Part shown: piece by piece, positions 54,310 through 62,671 of the stretch | Numbering within the stretch: the first letter of the stretch is position 1 | Layout: each line of letters begins with the position of its first letter | NCBI RefSeq assembly: GCF_001886185.1 | Contig: NZ_JXLA01000012.1 | Coordinates: 44,432-108,431 of the forward strand | Reading direction: 5' to 3' | DNA length: 64,000 nt | Source: Enterococcus raffinosus | Lineage (GTDB): Bacteria > Bacillota > Bacilli > Lactobacillales > Enterococcaceae | Notes under the pieces: generated by a model | Told to the model about the DNA's origin: nothing | Databases searched by the model: none | Seen by the model: the letters and a program-made list of their open reading frames with translations, nothing else | Translations under genes and position numbers: made by a program

Positions 54310-54986
54310 TTTCAATTATTATCCCTGTGTTAAATGAAGAGAAGAACCTCTCACGTTTATTGCATCAATTGACCCAATTAGAGGGGACGGTTCCTTATGA
54401 AGTGATCGTCGTAGATGGAGGAAGTCAAGATCAAACCGTTGCAATCGCAAAAAAGACGGCGATCGTTTATCAGTTGGAGAATGCCAATCGCGGCGCTCAA
54501 TTGAACTATGGCGCGGAAAGAAGTACAGGTGATATTTTGTGGTTTTTACATAGTGATAGTCGATTCGAGGCATCTCCCAAATTGTTAGAGCAGATTCAAA
54601 CAGCATTGAATGACGAAAGATTTAGTGCTGGCTTTTTCAAATTGGCCTTTGATTCGTCAGAGCTGTTTTATCGATATTTAGCTGTTACGTCAAATCTACG
54701 AGCACGCTATCTGGGATTGATCTTTGGTGACCAAGGATTGTTTACGACAAGGAAATTCTACGAACAGGCAGGAAAGTTTGAAGCCATTCCATTGATGGAG
54801 GATTGGAAACTAAGTCGACAATTGAAGCGGTTGGGAGAGTTTTATCCATTACCTCTTTCACTTACGACCTCCAGCCGCCGCTTTAGCAAAGGAAAACTTC
54901 GCACACATCTAAAGATGCATAAAATCAAAATTCTGTATGTAATGGGAATGCCTCCAGAAAAACTGGTGAAGCTTTACTACAAATGA
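54306..54986 (+). CDS. GT2 glycosyltransferase, rSAM/selenodomain-associated transferase 2 (TIGR04283-like)
   Basis: A 226-residue cytoplasmic GT-A enzyme. ISIIIPVLNEEKNL and VIVVDGGSQDQTV bind the nucleotide sugar; LHSDSRF is the DxD equivalent. FGDQGLFTTRKFYEQAGKF, PLMEDWKLSRQLKRLG and LTTSSRRFSKG are hallmark segments of TIGR04283. That family normally occurs with arsenosugar or radical-SAM gene sets, neither of which is present here. Overlaps the ATPase gene by 4 bp. Confidence 0.86.
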   Translation: MISIIIPVLNEEKNLSRLLHQLTQLEGTVPYEVIVVDGGSQDQTVAIAKKTAIVYQLENANRGAQLNYGAERSTGDILWFLHSDSRFEASPKLLEQIQTALNDERFSAGFFKLAFDSSELFYRYLAVTSNLRARYLGLIFGDQGLFTTRKFYEQAGKFEAIPLMEDWKLSRQLKRLGEFYPLPLSLTTSSRRFSKGKLRTHLKMHKIKILYVMGMPPEKLVKLYYK

Positions 54987-54999
54987 AAAGGAGTCGTTC

Positions 55000-55995
55000 A
55001 TGCTTAATAAAATTCGCCGTTATCTAAACGATCAGGCATTAATTAAAAAGTTGAACTTAGAAGAGTCGTATAAAATTGAATTTTTAGCTCAGGGAGAATA
55101 CAATCAAAATTTTCTGATCTCCGATGGGAAAACAAGCTATGTCTTTCGACTCAATTATGGCAGTCAATTACAGTTGGAAAATCAAATCCAATATGAATAT
55201 CAAGCTTTGAAATGGCTAGAACGTACAGGGAGAACACCGAAAGCATATTATTTAGACGACAGCCGTCAAACCTTTGATCAAGGATTACTGATTATGGAAT
55301 ATTTAGTCGGTCAGCCTTTAAATTATCGGAAAGATTTAAAAGAAGCTGCGTATATTTTTGGTGAGATCCATCAGCAACCAATCGATGAAACTGCAGAAAA
55401 AGTCTTTGTAAACGAAAAAGAAACGATTTTATCCGCTCGCATCAATGAGTGCCACTACTTATTAGAGTCCGTTTTCACTAGTGAATTTGTCCCATTACAG
55501 GCACAAAAGTTATTCGCTGAGGCACTAAATCGCTGTGAAAAAAATGTCGGACAACAGCGCTATTTTATTGATTTGGATCACTGGTGTATCAATAATACGG
55601 AAGTAAACTCACACAATTTTATTATTGGAGAAAAAGGGTATTTGATTGATTGGGAAAAACCCGTGATCAGTCATCCAGTGCAGGATATTTCGCAATTTTT
55701 AGCTTCGACCACCACTCTTTGGCGGAGTAATTTGGTTTTGACTCCAATGGAGAAGGATTTGTTTCTATCTAGTTATCTTGAGGTGACAGGAGTTGATCCA
55801 GTTAGTTTTATGGAAGCTCTAAAGATCTATCACCCCTATCTGATGTTACGAGCTCTTGCTTGGTCAGCGATGGCGTTTCATAGCTACCAAGCGGATACAA
55901 AGGAGCTGAAAAATCAAGAGATTTTCGACAAGGTATCCAGTTATTTAGAAGAGGACTTTTTACGTCAAGCATTAAAGGAGCAGGTTTTTGAATAA
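55000..55995 (+). CDS. Phosphotransferase of the aminoglycoside/choline kinase (APH) fold
   Basis: A 331-residue protein. The N-lobe SYVFRLNYGSQLQLENQIQ is followed by MEYLVGQPLN (hinge). The catalytic loop reads DHWCINNTEVNSHNF, where the usual HGDxxxxN aspartate position appears as Glu. The metal-binding DFG equivalent is LIDWEKP. The fold is convincing, but the altered loop makes catalysis uncertain. Acceptor unknown; a sugar or alcohol intermediate of the operon is plausible. Confidence 0.82.
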   Translation: MLNKIRRYLNDQALIKKLNLEESYKIEFLAQGEYNQNFLISDGKTSYVFRLNYGSQLQLENQIQYEYQALKWLERTGRTPKAYYLDDSRQTFDQGLLIMEYLVGQPLNYRKDLKEAAYIFGEIHQQPIDETAEKVFVNEKETILSARINECHYLLESVFTSEFVPLQAQKLFAEALNRCEKNVGQQRYFIDLDHWCINNTEVNSHNFIIGEKGYLIDWEKPVISHPVQDISQFLASTTTLWRSNLVLTPMEKDLFLSSYLEVTGVDPVSFMEALKIYHPYLMLRALAWSAMAFHSYQADTKELKNQEIFDKVSSYLEEDFLRQALKEQVFE

Positions 55996-56653
55996 GTATG
56001 CTTATATTTTATTTACGAGAGTTCCGGTACCTTATAAGGTAAAAACACGTTTGCAAACATTGCTAACCGGTGAAGAAGCCTGTCAGGTTCAACTACAGAT
56101 GTTGCAAGACAGCTTTTTGAAATTCGCTGAACTGAATAATAGAGGGATAGACCTTTATCTGGCTTATTCAGATGAAGGAGATCCGTCAAATTTACTCGCA
56201 GAACTGCCCAAAAGTTTTTCCGCCTTTTCGCAAGTCGGCCACACGATCGGCGAGCGGATGAATCATGCCATACAATTTGTTAGAGCAAAAGGATATGAGA
56301 AAGTGATCCTCACAGGCAGTGATATCCCGAATTTGACTACAGAAATAATAATTTCGGCGTTTGATCAGATGAAGGAGGTGGTGCTGGGACCTTCCCAAGA
56401 TGGCGGGTATTATTTGGTGGGCTGTACTAGAGCAATAGACTTAACGCCAATTTTTGAAACAACAATGGCTTGGGGCAAAAGCAAAGTGTTGACGGAGACA
56501 TTAAAACGATTAACAGATTTTAATGTAGCATTGCTAGACCAGTTGCAGGACGTTGATTTTCCTAGCGACCTGAAGGAGATGCGCCATGACTTAAAAGAGG
56601 AGAATTACTATTTCAAACGTTGGCTAACAGAAAATAGAGGGTTGTTAGAATGA
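55988..56653 (+). CDS. GT-A transferase, rSAM/selenodomain-associated transferase 1 (TIGR04282/DUF2064-like)
   Basis: A 221-residue protein. LFTRVPVPYKVKTRL is the N-terminal signature loop (K-P-x-P-G-x-x-K-T-R-L type), LTGSDIPNLTTEII the metal-binding region and LGPSQDGGYYLVGC the substrate loop, ending with DVDFPSDLKE. TTG start with AAGGAG 9 bp upstream. Overlaps the kinase gene by 8 bp and the nucleoside hydrolase gene by 4 bp. TIGR04282 and TIGR04283 proteins are usual partners. Confidence 0.86.
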   Translation: MNKYAYILFTRVPVPYKVKTRLQTLLTGEEACQVQLQMLQDSFLKFAELNNRGIDLYLAYSDEGDPSNLLAELPKSFSAFSQVGHTIGERMNHAIQFVRAKGYEKVILTGSDIPNLTTEIIISAFDQMKEVVLGPSQDGGYYLVGCTRAIDLTPIFETTMAWGKSKVLTETLKRLTDFNVALLDQLQDVDFPSDLKEMRHDLKEENYYFKRWLTENRGLLE

Positions 56654-57522
56654 GAAAAATTATTTTTGATTGCGACAATACTTTTGGACTAATAGATCGT
56701 GATGTAGATGACGGGTTAACGCTCCTGTATCTGTTAGGAGCACCCCATGTCGAACTGCTGGGGGTTACTTTGACTTACGGTAATGGGAGTATCGAAGAAG
56801 TCAATAAGATGACAAAGGAAATGAAAGAACAGTTAGGCTTGTCTTTTGACTTTTTCTCAGGAAGTAAAGAAAACAATCTCGCTGCGGCTTTTCTAGTAGA
56901 ACAAGTTAATCGTTTTCCAAATGAGGTGACAATCGTCGCGACCGGAGCATTGACCAATTTGGCCGAAGCACAAAAAATAGATTCAGATTTTTTTACCAAG
57001 ATTCAAGAAGTCGTGCTGATGGGCGGGACAACTGAACCTTTAGTAGTGAACCAACAAGCGGTATCCGAATTGAATTTTTCATGTGATCCTGATGCTACTC
57101 GAAAAGTTTTGCTAAGCCAAGCAGCGATAACCATCATGAATGGTCATATGACTGCGACAGCATTTTTCTCAAAAAATGATCTGAAACACTTTTTCGAACG
57201 TGCAGCAGGTATGCTAAAAAAGGAAAGTATGACTTGGCTAAAGGACACCCTAAAGAACTGGATAATCTGGAATGAGAGAGTGTTTCATTTCAGTGGTTTT
57301 TGTAACTGGGATATGACGACAGCTGTTTATTTAGAGGCTCCTGAACTCTTTAGCGATGAGCACTATTTTTTGTCAGAGAATCAACCAAACCTTTCAAAAG
57401 GGCAAATGACACTGGCAAAGGATTCGAAATATGTAGTGAAGATGCCTAAGACGCTTCTGGATGTTCAGTTATTTAATGAGTTAGCAATTGAAGGGATGAT
57501 TGCCGGACTCAGAAACCAATAG
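56650..57522 (+). CDS. Nucleoside hydrolase-like protein with expanded metal loop
   Basis: A 290-residue inosine-uridine-preferring nucleoside hydrolase homologue. The canonical DTDPGxDD calcium/ribose motif is split: DCD at 7-9, then DVDDG at 18-22, about seven extra residues. Other landmarks remain: VATGALTNLAEAQ, VVLMGGTTEP, ELNFSCDPDATRKVL. It may hydrolyse or bind a modified riboside. In the operon it occupies the place where arsenosugar gene sets often carry a purine nucleoside phosphorylase (family knowledge). Confidence 0.82.
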   Translation: MRKIIFDCDNTFGLIDRDVDDGLTLLYLLGAPHVELLGVTLTYGNGSIEEVNKMTKEMKEQLGLSFDFFSGSKENNLAAAFLVEQVNRFPNEVTIVATGALTNLAEAQKIDSDFFTKIQEVVLMGGTTEPLVVNQQAVSELNFSCDPDATRKVLLSQAAITIMNGHMTATAFFSKNDLKHFFERAAGMLKKESMTWLKDTLKNWIIWNERVFHFSGFCNWDMTTAVYLEAPELFSDEHYFLSENQPNLSKGQMTLAKDSKYVVKMPKTLLDVQLFNELAIEGMIAGLRNQ

Positions 57523-57548
57523 AACGACTTCAAGGAAGAGGTGATTCG

Positions 57549-58223
57549 TTGAAAAAAATTAGTCTATTTATTGTTATTGTGTTGTTAGTAATTTTTCTAG
57601 CGTATCAATTTGGTTTGATTGATCTTCTAACGAATATTTCTGCCCTGCGCGCTTATTTAGAGAATCTCGGCTGGCGGGGCTACGTAATTTTTATTCTTCT
57701 GTCAGTGATTGTGGCCGTATTTTTATTACCAGGACAAGTTTTAGCAATTGTAGGAGGTCTTGCCTACGGCGGTTTGATTGGCGGTGCCCTAACCGTTATC
57801 GGTGCCTCACTGGGAGCAACCCTCTCTTTTATCATAGGAAAATACGTGGCGAGAGGCTATATTATCCAACGTTTTGGCAATGACCCAACCTTTCAAAAGA
57901 TAGAAAAGGGGGTAAGAGAAAATGGGCTTTCTTTTCTAATTTTTACTCGTTTAGTCCCGATTTTCCCTTTTGCTATTCAAAGTTACGCCTATGCAATGAC
58001 ACCTATGAGTGTAAAAAAATTTAGTTTGATTTCTTTTTTAACGATGATGCCTGCTAGCTTTATCTATGCATTCATGGCTTCAGAGATCGTTGCAAAGGGA
58101 GTTTCCATGAGCTTGCTGCTGGAGCTGACCGTTGCAGGAGTTCTATTAGCCTTGTTGGCATATTTGCCAAAAAAAGTAAGCAAAAAAATAAATCAGCTGA
58201 CTTCAGAATATAGAAATGAATAA
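57549..58223 (+). CDS. TVP38/TMEM64-family membrane protein
   Basis: A 224-residue DedA-superfamily integral protein with about six hydrophobic segments. FLLPGQVLAIVGGLAYGGLIGG and FTRLVPIFPFAIQSYAYAMT carry the conserved Gly/Pro/Arg motifs of the SNARE-associated (VTT) domain. TTG start after GAGGTGATTCG. Last gene of the operon; TVP38 proteins are frequent neighbours of TIGR04282/04283 transferases. Probably a lipid or solute transporter. Confidence 0.88.
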   Translation: MKKISLFIVIVLLVIFLAYQFGLIDLLTNISALRAYLENLGWRGYVIFILLSVIVAVFLLPGQVLAIVGGLAYGGLIGGALTVIGASLGATLSFIIGKYVARGYIIQRFGNDPTFQKIEKGVRENGLSFLIFTRLVPIFPFAIQSYAYAMTPMSVKKFSLISFLTMMPASFIYAFMASEIVAKGVSMSLLLELTVAGVLLALLAYLPKKVSKKINQLTSEYRNE

Positions 58224-58231
58224 TTTTTATG

Positions 58232-58261
58232 AGACTAGTGTAGAGCACTAGTCTTTTTTTT
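58232..58261 (+). terminator. Terminator of the rhodanese-TVP38 operon
   Basis: AGACTAGTG / CACTAGTCT, loop TAGAG, then T8. I saw no other terminator after 47926, so one transcript of about 10.3 kb is likely. Confidence 0.88.
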
Positions 58262-58359
58262 GTTTCTTATGGGTTGATTATTTTCCATAAAAGTTAATAA
58301 AGACTCGATTGTTTTCTATTACGACTCATTCTAAAATAAATAGTAAGGGGGGAAGCATC

Positions 58360-59487
58360 ATGGAAATGAATATCGGTCCAATCATCATGGAAAAACGAAA
58401 AGAGAAACGTGTTACTCAACAGGAGCTGGCAAACTTTGTAGGGGTATCAAAGGCCTCAGTGTCAAAATGGGAAACAGGTCAAACCTATCCTGATATTACC
58501 CTGCTGCCATTGTTAGCCGCCTATTTTGACATAACGATCGACTCACTCTTGACCTATGAGCCGCAGTTAGACAACCATGAGATTCAGCGGATTTACTCGA
58601 TGCTGAAAAAATCATTGGAGACAAAATCACCAGAGGATGTATTAGCAACAATTCGCAGCTTTGTTCGGCGCTATTATTCATGCTATCCATTTATATTGCA
58701 GATGGGGCTGTTTCTTTTGAATCATGCTGATTTATTACCAGGAGAAGAAAATGTCCAAACCTATACAAAGGAAGCACAAGAATTATTTATTCATGTAAGA
58801 ACACAGACAAAGGATCCTGAATTAATTACGCAGGCATTAAAATATGAAGCGTATACTTCACTGACCTTAAATGAATTTGATCAAGTTTTAGATATTTTGG
58901 GAGAACAGGTTCCGATTTTATTTCCCATCGAAAGCTTAATCGCTGCTGCTCAGCAGCAAAAGGGAGAGGAAGATCAGGCGATCGTAACTTTGCAAAGCGC
59001 GATTTACCAATATATGACTGTCTTTCTGAGTTTTCTAGGCAATTATTTACAATTGTTGATTAAGGATCATAAGAAGTTCTCGCAAACCGTTAAGCGTGGT
59101 CTTCAATTTGCGGATGTTTTTGAATTTAGTAACTTGCATCCCATTGCAATGATGAATTTTCAGCTGTCTGCAGTTTTTGGCTATGCACAGATGAAGGATG
59201 AAGCCGCTGTTTTTCCATTGCTAAATGATTTTCTAACTGTAATGAAACAAACACAATTTCCAGTGGAGCTCCATGGAGATGCTTATTTTGATCAGGTGGA
59301 CGACTGGCTGGAACAATTAGAACTTGGTCATCAATTACCACGAGATTCTATGAAGGTCAAGGACAGCTTGATCGATTTTGTAATAGAAAATCCAGCTTTT
59401 GTGAGCTTCAATGATCAAGAACAATTAAAGCAAATCTACTCGGAGTTGCGGAATCTCAAAGAACAGGGGTTGAGTGGAAATGAATAA
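58360..59487 (+). CDS. XRE-family regulator with TPR-like C-terminus
   Basis: A 375-residue protein. Residues 5-60 are an XRE helix-turn-helix (VTQQELANFVGVSKASVSKWETGQTYPD). The remainder is all-helical and TPR-like. Start at ATG 58360 after AAGGGGGG; the in-frame upstream extension to 58309 lacks a ribosome-binding site. It overlaps the next gene and heads a four-gene operon with a PLDc_N protein and an ABC-2 transporter, which it presumably controls. Confidence 0.86.
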   Translation: MEMNIGPIIMEKRKEKRVTQQELANFVGVSKASVSKWETGQTYPDITLLPLLAAYFDITIDSLLTYEPQLDNHEIQRIYSMLKKSLETKSPEDVLATIRSFVRRYYSCYPFILQMGLFLLNHADLLPGEENVQTYTKEAQELFIHVRTQTKDPELITQALKYEAYTSLTLNEFDQVLDILGEQVPILFPIESLIAAAQQQKGEEDQAIVTLQSAIYQYMTVFLSFLGNYLQLLIKDHKKFSQTVKRGLQFADVFEFSNLHPIAMMNFQLSAVFGYAQMKDEAAVFPLLNDFLTVMKQTQFPVELHGDAYFDQVDDWLEQLELGHQLPRDSMKVKDSLIDFVIENPAFVSFNDQEQLKQIYSELRNLKEQGLSGNE

Positions 59488-59692
59488 TTTTGATTTTTTA
59501 AAAGAAAATTTACCGATTTTTCTACCGTTAATTATTTTAGAATTGCTTTTAATGATCACGGCTGTATGGCATATATTGAAGCATCCCAATTATCGTTTTG
59601 GAAACAAAGTTTTATGGCTTTTCGTAGTTGTAGTTATCCAAATTATCGGTCCAGTAGTCTATTTTGTATTTGGAAGAGGAGAAAATGAATGA
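59480..59692 (+). CDS. Small PLDc_N-domain membrane protein (YxlE-like)
   Basis: About 70 residues with two helices (IFLPLIILELLLMITAVWHIL and VLWLFVVVVIQIIGPVVYFVF), the phospholipase-D N-terminal (PLDc_N) pattern. Starts inside the regulator gene (ATG 59480; GTG 59474 also possible) and overlaps the ATPase gene by 4 bp. The order PLDc_N-ATPase-permease is that of Bacillus subtilis yxlE-yxlF-yxlG. Confidence 0.82.
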   Translation: MNNFDFLKENLPIFLPLIILELLLMITAVWHILKHPNYRFGNKVLWLFVVVVIQIIGPVVYFVFGRGENE

Positions 59693-60624
59693 ACATTTTA
59701 GAATTGAAAAATGTTTCAAAGAAATTTGGTTCAAAAAATGTTCTCAACAATTTGAATTTGAGTGTGCCTACAGGGTCAATATATGGATTTGTAGGCGAGA
59801 ATGGTGCCGGGAAAACCACAACGATGAAGATGATTTTAGGTCTGGAGGAAAAGAATAGCGGCGAGATTTTTATAAAAGGGCAACCGGTTCATTTTGGTGA
59901 CAATCAGACCAATCATTTAACGGGGTATTTACCTGATGTACCAGAATTTTATAATTATATGTCTGGTAGAGAATATTTAAAATTCTGTGGGGAAATCACT
60001 GGTCTGACGAAGAAGCAATCACTGCAAAAAATTCCTGAAATCCTAGCACTCGTTGGTTTGGAAAACAATAAAAAAAAGATTAAGGGCTATTCACGGGGAA
60101 TGAAGCAGCGTCTAGGCATTGCTCAAGCATTATTAAATGATCCAGAACTGTTGATTTGTGATGAACCAACCTCTGCTTTAGATCCTAGTGGCCGCAACGA
60201 GTTTTTGGAAATGCTAGCGAAGCTAAGGGGAAAAACAACGATCCTCTTTTCTACCCATATTTTAAGTGATGTGGAACGAATCTGTGATTATGTCGGTATT
60301 TTAGATCAGGGAGAATTAGTGGTCAATGGGCCATTGAATACACTGAAAGAGAGGTACGCGAGGAATCAAATAAAAGTCGAATTTTCAAATGAAGAAGATG
60401 CTGAGATTTTCACTAGAGCGTTAGAAATATTGAAACAACGAGAAGTTATCAAAGATTATTCTGTGGATTCTTCAAAGCAGCGTTTTGTTTTAACCTATTC
60501 TTGTGATTATAAGGCTGTTGCAGCAACAATTTTTCAATTATTTGAAGACTCTCACATTTACCCGAAATCCATTCAAAAAATTGATCCTTCATTAGAATCG
60601 ATCTTTTTGGAGGTTATTCAATGA
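59689..60624 (+). CDS. ABC-2 type ATP-binding protein (YxlF/BcrA-like)
   Basis: A 311-residue ATPase. Walker A GENGAGKTT, signature GYSRGMKQRLG (the SRGMKQR form typical of BcrA/YxlF-type ATPases), Walker B LLICDEPTSALDP. The C-terminal 90 residues are a domain common in drug and bacteriocin immunity ABC-2 systems. Overlaps the permease gene by 4 bp. Substrate unknown; peptide-antibiotic defence is a reasonable guess. Confidence 0.92.
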   Translation: MNILELKNVSKKFGSKNVLNNLNLSVPTGSIYGFVGENGAGKTTTMKMILGLEEKNSGEIFIKGQPVHFGDNQTNHLTGYLPDVPEFYNYMSGREYLKFCGEITGLTKKQSLQKIPEILALVGLENNKKKIKGYSRGMKQRLGIAQALLNDPELLICDEPTSALDPSGRNEFLEMLAKLRGKTTILFSTHILSDVERICDYVGILDQGELVVNGPLNTLKERYARNQIKVEFSNEEDAEIFTRALEILKQREVIKDYSVDSSKQRFVLTYSCDYKAVAATIFQLFEDSHIYPKSIQKIDPSLESIFLEVIQ

Positions 60625-61385
60625 AAAATTTATATTATTTTACAAAAAAAGAATTAGTAGAAAGCTGGCGGACGTCACGTCTGTTAATTTTGATCATTAT
60701 CTTTCTTATTTTTGGCTTGATGAATCCGCTATTAGCAAAATTAACCCCCGAGATTGTAAAAATGACTATCGGAGCAGCGATGGCCAAAACGATTCCCGAT
60801 CCGACTTCTCTTGATTCTTGGACACAATTTTATAAGAACCTTACTCAAATTGGTTTAATTGTGATAGCCCTAATTTTCAGCGGAACGGTTAGTAATGAAA
60901 TAAGTAAAGGGACATTGATTAATTTGGTTACGAAGGGACTTCGGCGTTGGTCAGTGATCGTTGGAAAAATGATTAGCTTGATTTTACAATGGACCCTGTG
61001 TCTTTCACTAACATTTCTTGTCACGTGGGGCTACACTGCCTATTATTTTCCAGATAACAAAAGCCCTTATCTTCTTCAAGCAGTATTTCCTTTGTGGTTA
61101 TTTGGATTGTTATTATTAGGCATAATTGTATGTTCCTCAACGATCGCACGGAATAATTATGAAGGATTACTAATGACTGGTGCAGCAGTCGTCATTATGA
61201 TATTGCTGAATATGTTTGATAAAGTGAAATACTATAATCCAATCTCGCTGATTACTCAAAATATCAATTTTTTGCAGAAGGCTTCTGCTTTAGAAAAATA
61301 TAACCCAGCAATAGGTATCAGTATTCTCCTAATTCTTCTCTCTCTATTATTCAGCGTGCTTATTTTCAATCGAAAAAAAATATAG
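60621..61385 (+). CDS. ABC-2 type permease (YxlG-like)
   Basis: A 254-residue membrane protein with about six helices. KELVESWRTSRLLILIIIFL at the N-terminus and SGTVSNEISKGTLINLVTKG are characteristic of ABC-2 exporters with BcrA/YxlF ATPases. It completes the module started at 59480. Confidence 0.9.
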   Translation: MKNLYYFTKKELVESWRTSRLLILIIIFLIFGLMNPLLAKLTPEIVKMTIGAAMAKTIPDPTSLDSWTQFYKNLTQIGLIVIALIFSGTVSNEISKGTLINLVTKGLRRWSVIVGKMISLILQWTLCLSLTFLVTWGYTAYYFPDNKSPYLLQAVFPLWLFGLLLLGIIVCSSTIARNNYEGLLMTGAAVVIMILLNMFDKVKYYNPISLITQNINFLQKASALEKYNPAIGISILLILLSLLFSVLIFNRKKI

Positions 61386-61389
61386 CTAA

Positions 61390-61428
61390 AAGGCGGTGTG
61401 ACAAGATTTTTGTCACACCGCCTTTTTA
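61390..61428 (+). terminator. Terminator of the ABC-2 operon
   Basis: AAGGCGGTGTGACAA / TTGTCACACCGCCTT stem, then T3. Long GC-rich stem. Confidence 0.85.
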
Positions 61429-61456
61429 ATGGTGGCGTATTTCTGTATAAATCAAG

Positions 61457-61561
61457 TTAATTAAGCAACACATTCATTTGGGCAGTCGTTTCCTAAGCCT
61501 TTTCTGTCTATAGAAGGGCCTAATTTTGTGCCATAACACTTCATTTGTCTTGCTTAATTAA
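61457..61561. repeat. Isolated inverted repeat pair
   Basis: TTAATTAAGCAA (61457-61468) and its exact complement TTGCTTAATTAA (61550-61561) are 81 bp apart, with a CCTTTTCTgtctaTAGAAGGG-like inner hairpin. No ORF or promoter recognised; function unknown. Confidence 0.4.
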
Positions 61562-61609
61562 TTTAGAGAGAAAAGAATTTTAAAGGATAGAACTACTCCA
61601 ACTAGTAAA

Positions 61610-61640
61610 AAAATGACATCGACAGTTGTCGATGCCATTA
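61610..61640 (-). terminator. Terminator of the 105-aa membrane protein gene
   Basis: On the minus strand TGGCATCGACA / TGTCGATGTCA (one G-U pair) followed by T7. Confidence 0.85.
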
Positions 61641-61644
61641 GTCG

Positions 61645-61962
61645 TTAAATAAAAATGTATACAACAGAGTAGACATAGTATGCGAGTAAAACTAATGAAA
61701 CAAGGCAGGATAACTTAGCTAAAAAACCACCACGTGAAGGTTTGGATGATTTACGTGATTGTCTGCGCGTCATTTCCATTTGCTCATTGGTTGGTATGTC
61801 CGATTTGGATGTACGTAAAAGTACGACAGCTAATAAATCAATAAATAGTAATCCTTGTAATGCAATACTAACAATATAGGTGATTTGATCGCCTCTGACG
61901 ATTCTGAATAAAAATAGAACAATCATTAGGAGATCAAAAAACAGTGTTAATAAAAGCGCCAT
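61645..61962 (-). CDS. Small membrane protein, 105 aa
   Basis: Three hydrophobic segments (residues about 2-18, 25-45 and 82-104) flank a polar loop rich in Arg and Ser (MTRRQSRKSSKPSR). AAAGGAGC precedes the ATG. No family recognised. Single gene with terminator; a separate small membrane-protein gene lies 100 bp upstream. Confidence 0.68.
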   Translation of the reverse strand: MALLLTLFFDLLMIVLFLFRIVRGDQITYIVSIALQGLLFIDLLAVVLLRTSKSDIPTNEQMEMTRRQSRKSSKPSRGGFLAKLSCLVSLVLLAYYVYSVVYIFI

Positions 61963-62062
61963 AATAAAGCTCCTTTGAATAGGTTAGAATAGACAAATTT
62001 TATTATAGCATATAACTAATTAAAAAATTACGAAATATTTGTGAAGGATGAAACTAATTATC

Positions 62063-62332
62063 TCACTCTTTACGATTCAGTATTGAATAGATAATCCAGT
62101 AAAGCATGAAAGTAATGAGTGAAACAAACATAAGAATTGCCAATGTCCAAGCGCCTTCGACCGGTTGATAATGATGGTAATTTATAAGCAAGTAAATACA
62201 TATAAAAGTAGGGATTAAGGAGAAATATAGATGAAGCAATATGCGGTCATTTTTAAAAAGATAGAAATAGACAATGGTCATCAAAAAAAAGATAAAGTAA
62301 ATCACACTTGAAACTACAACGCCGATATCCAT
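62063..62332 (-). CDS. Small membrane protein, 89 aa
   Basis: Three transmembrane helices (VVSSVIYFIFFLMTIVYFYLF, LYFSLIPTFICIYLLI, WTLAILMFVSLITFMLYWII). The start at 62332 is chosen because GGGAGGG lies 6 bp upstream; the longer in-frame extension to 62416 crosses that site. No family recognised. Confidence 0.65.
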   Translation of the reverse strand: MDIGVVVSSVIYFIFFLMTIVYFYLFKNDRILLHLYFSLIPTFICIYLLINYHHYQPVEGAWTLAILMFVSLITFMLYWIIYSILNRKE

Positions 62333-62671
62333 ATATTTCCCTCCCTTGAAGGTCATTATAGCAGATTGACCAGAGTCAATAAATAACAATAATATGAGAA
62401 ATTGTGGCTTTTCCATAATTTGAAAACATCATTTCAACGCGTAACAACAACGTTTTATATATAAATATACTGTTAATTTTAATTAAAACTTTCTTTAATT
62501 TAAAAAAATCGGAAACTTTTGAAGAACGCCCGTTATTGTAATGTTTTCAAAGTTCAAAGTAAAATAAAAAAATTTTACTTTATGATTAATTTTTGTTACT
62601 TTATATACAGAGAGGTAAGACAATAAGTATTAAATATAACCATCGATTAATGGTGGTTAGAGGGGGATGAC

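Noticed and set aside
54306..56653. Arsenosugar biosynthesis cluster
   Set aside because: The two transferases fit that context by family, but no ArsM methyltransferase or ArsS radical-SAM gene is present in the operon.
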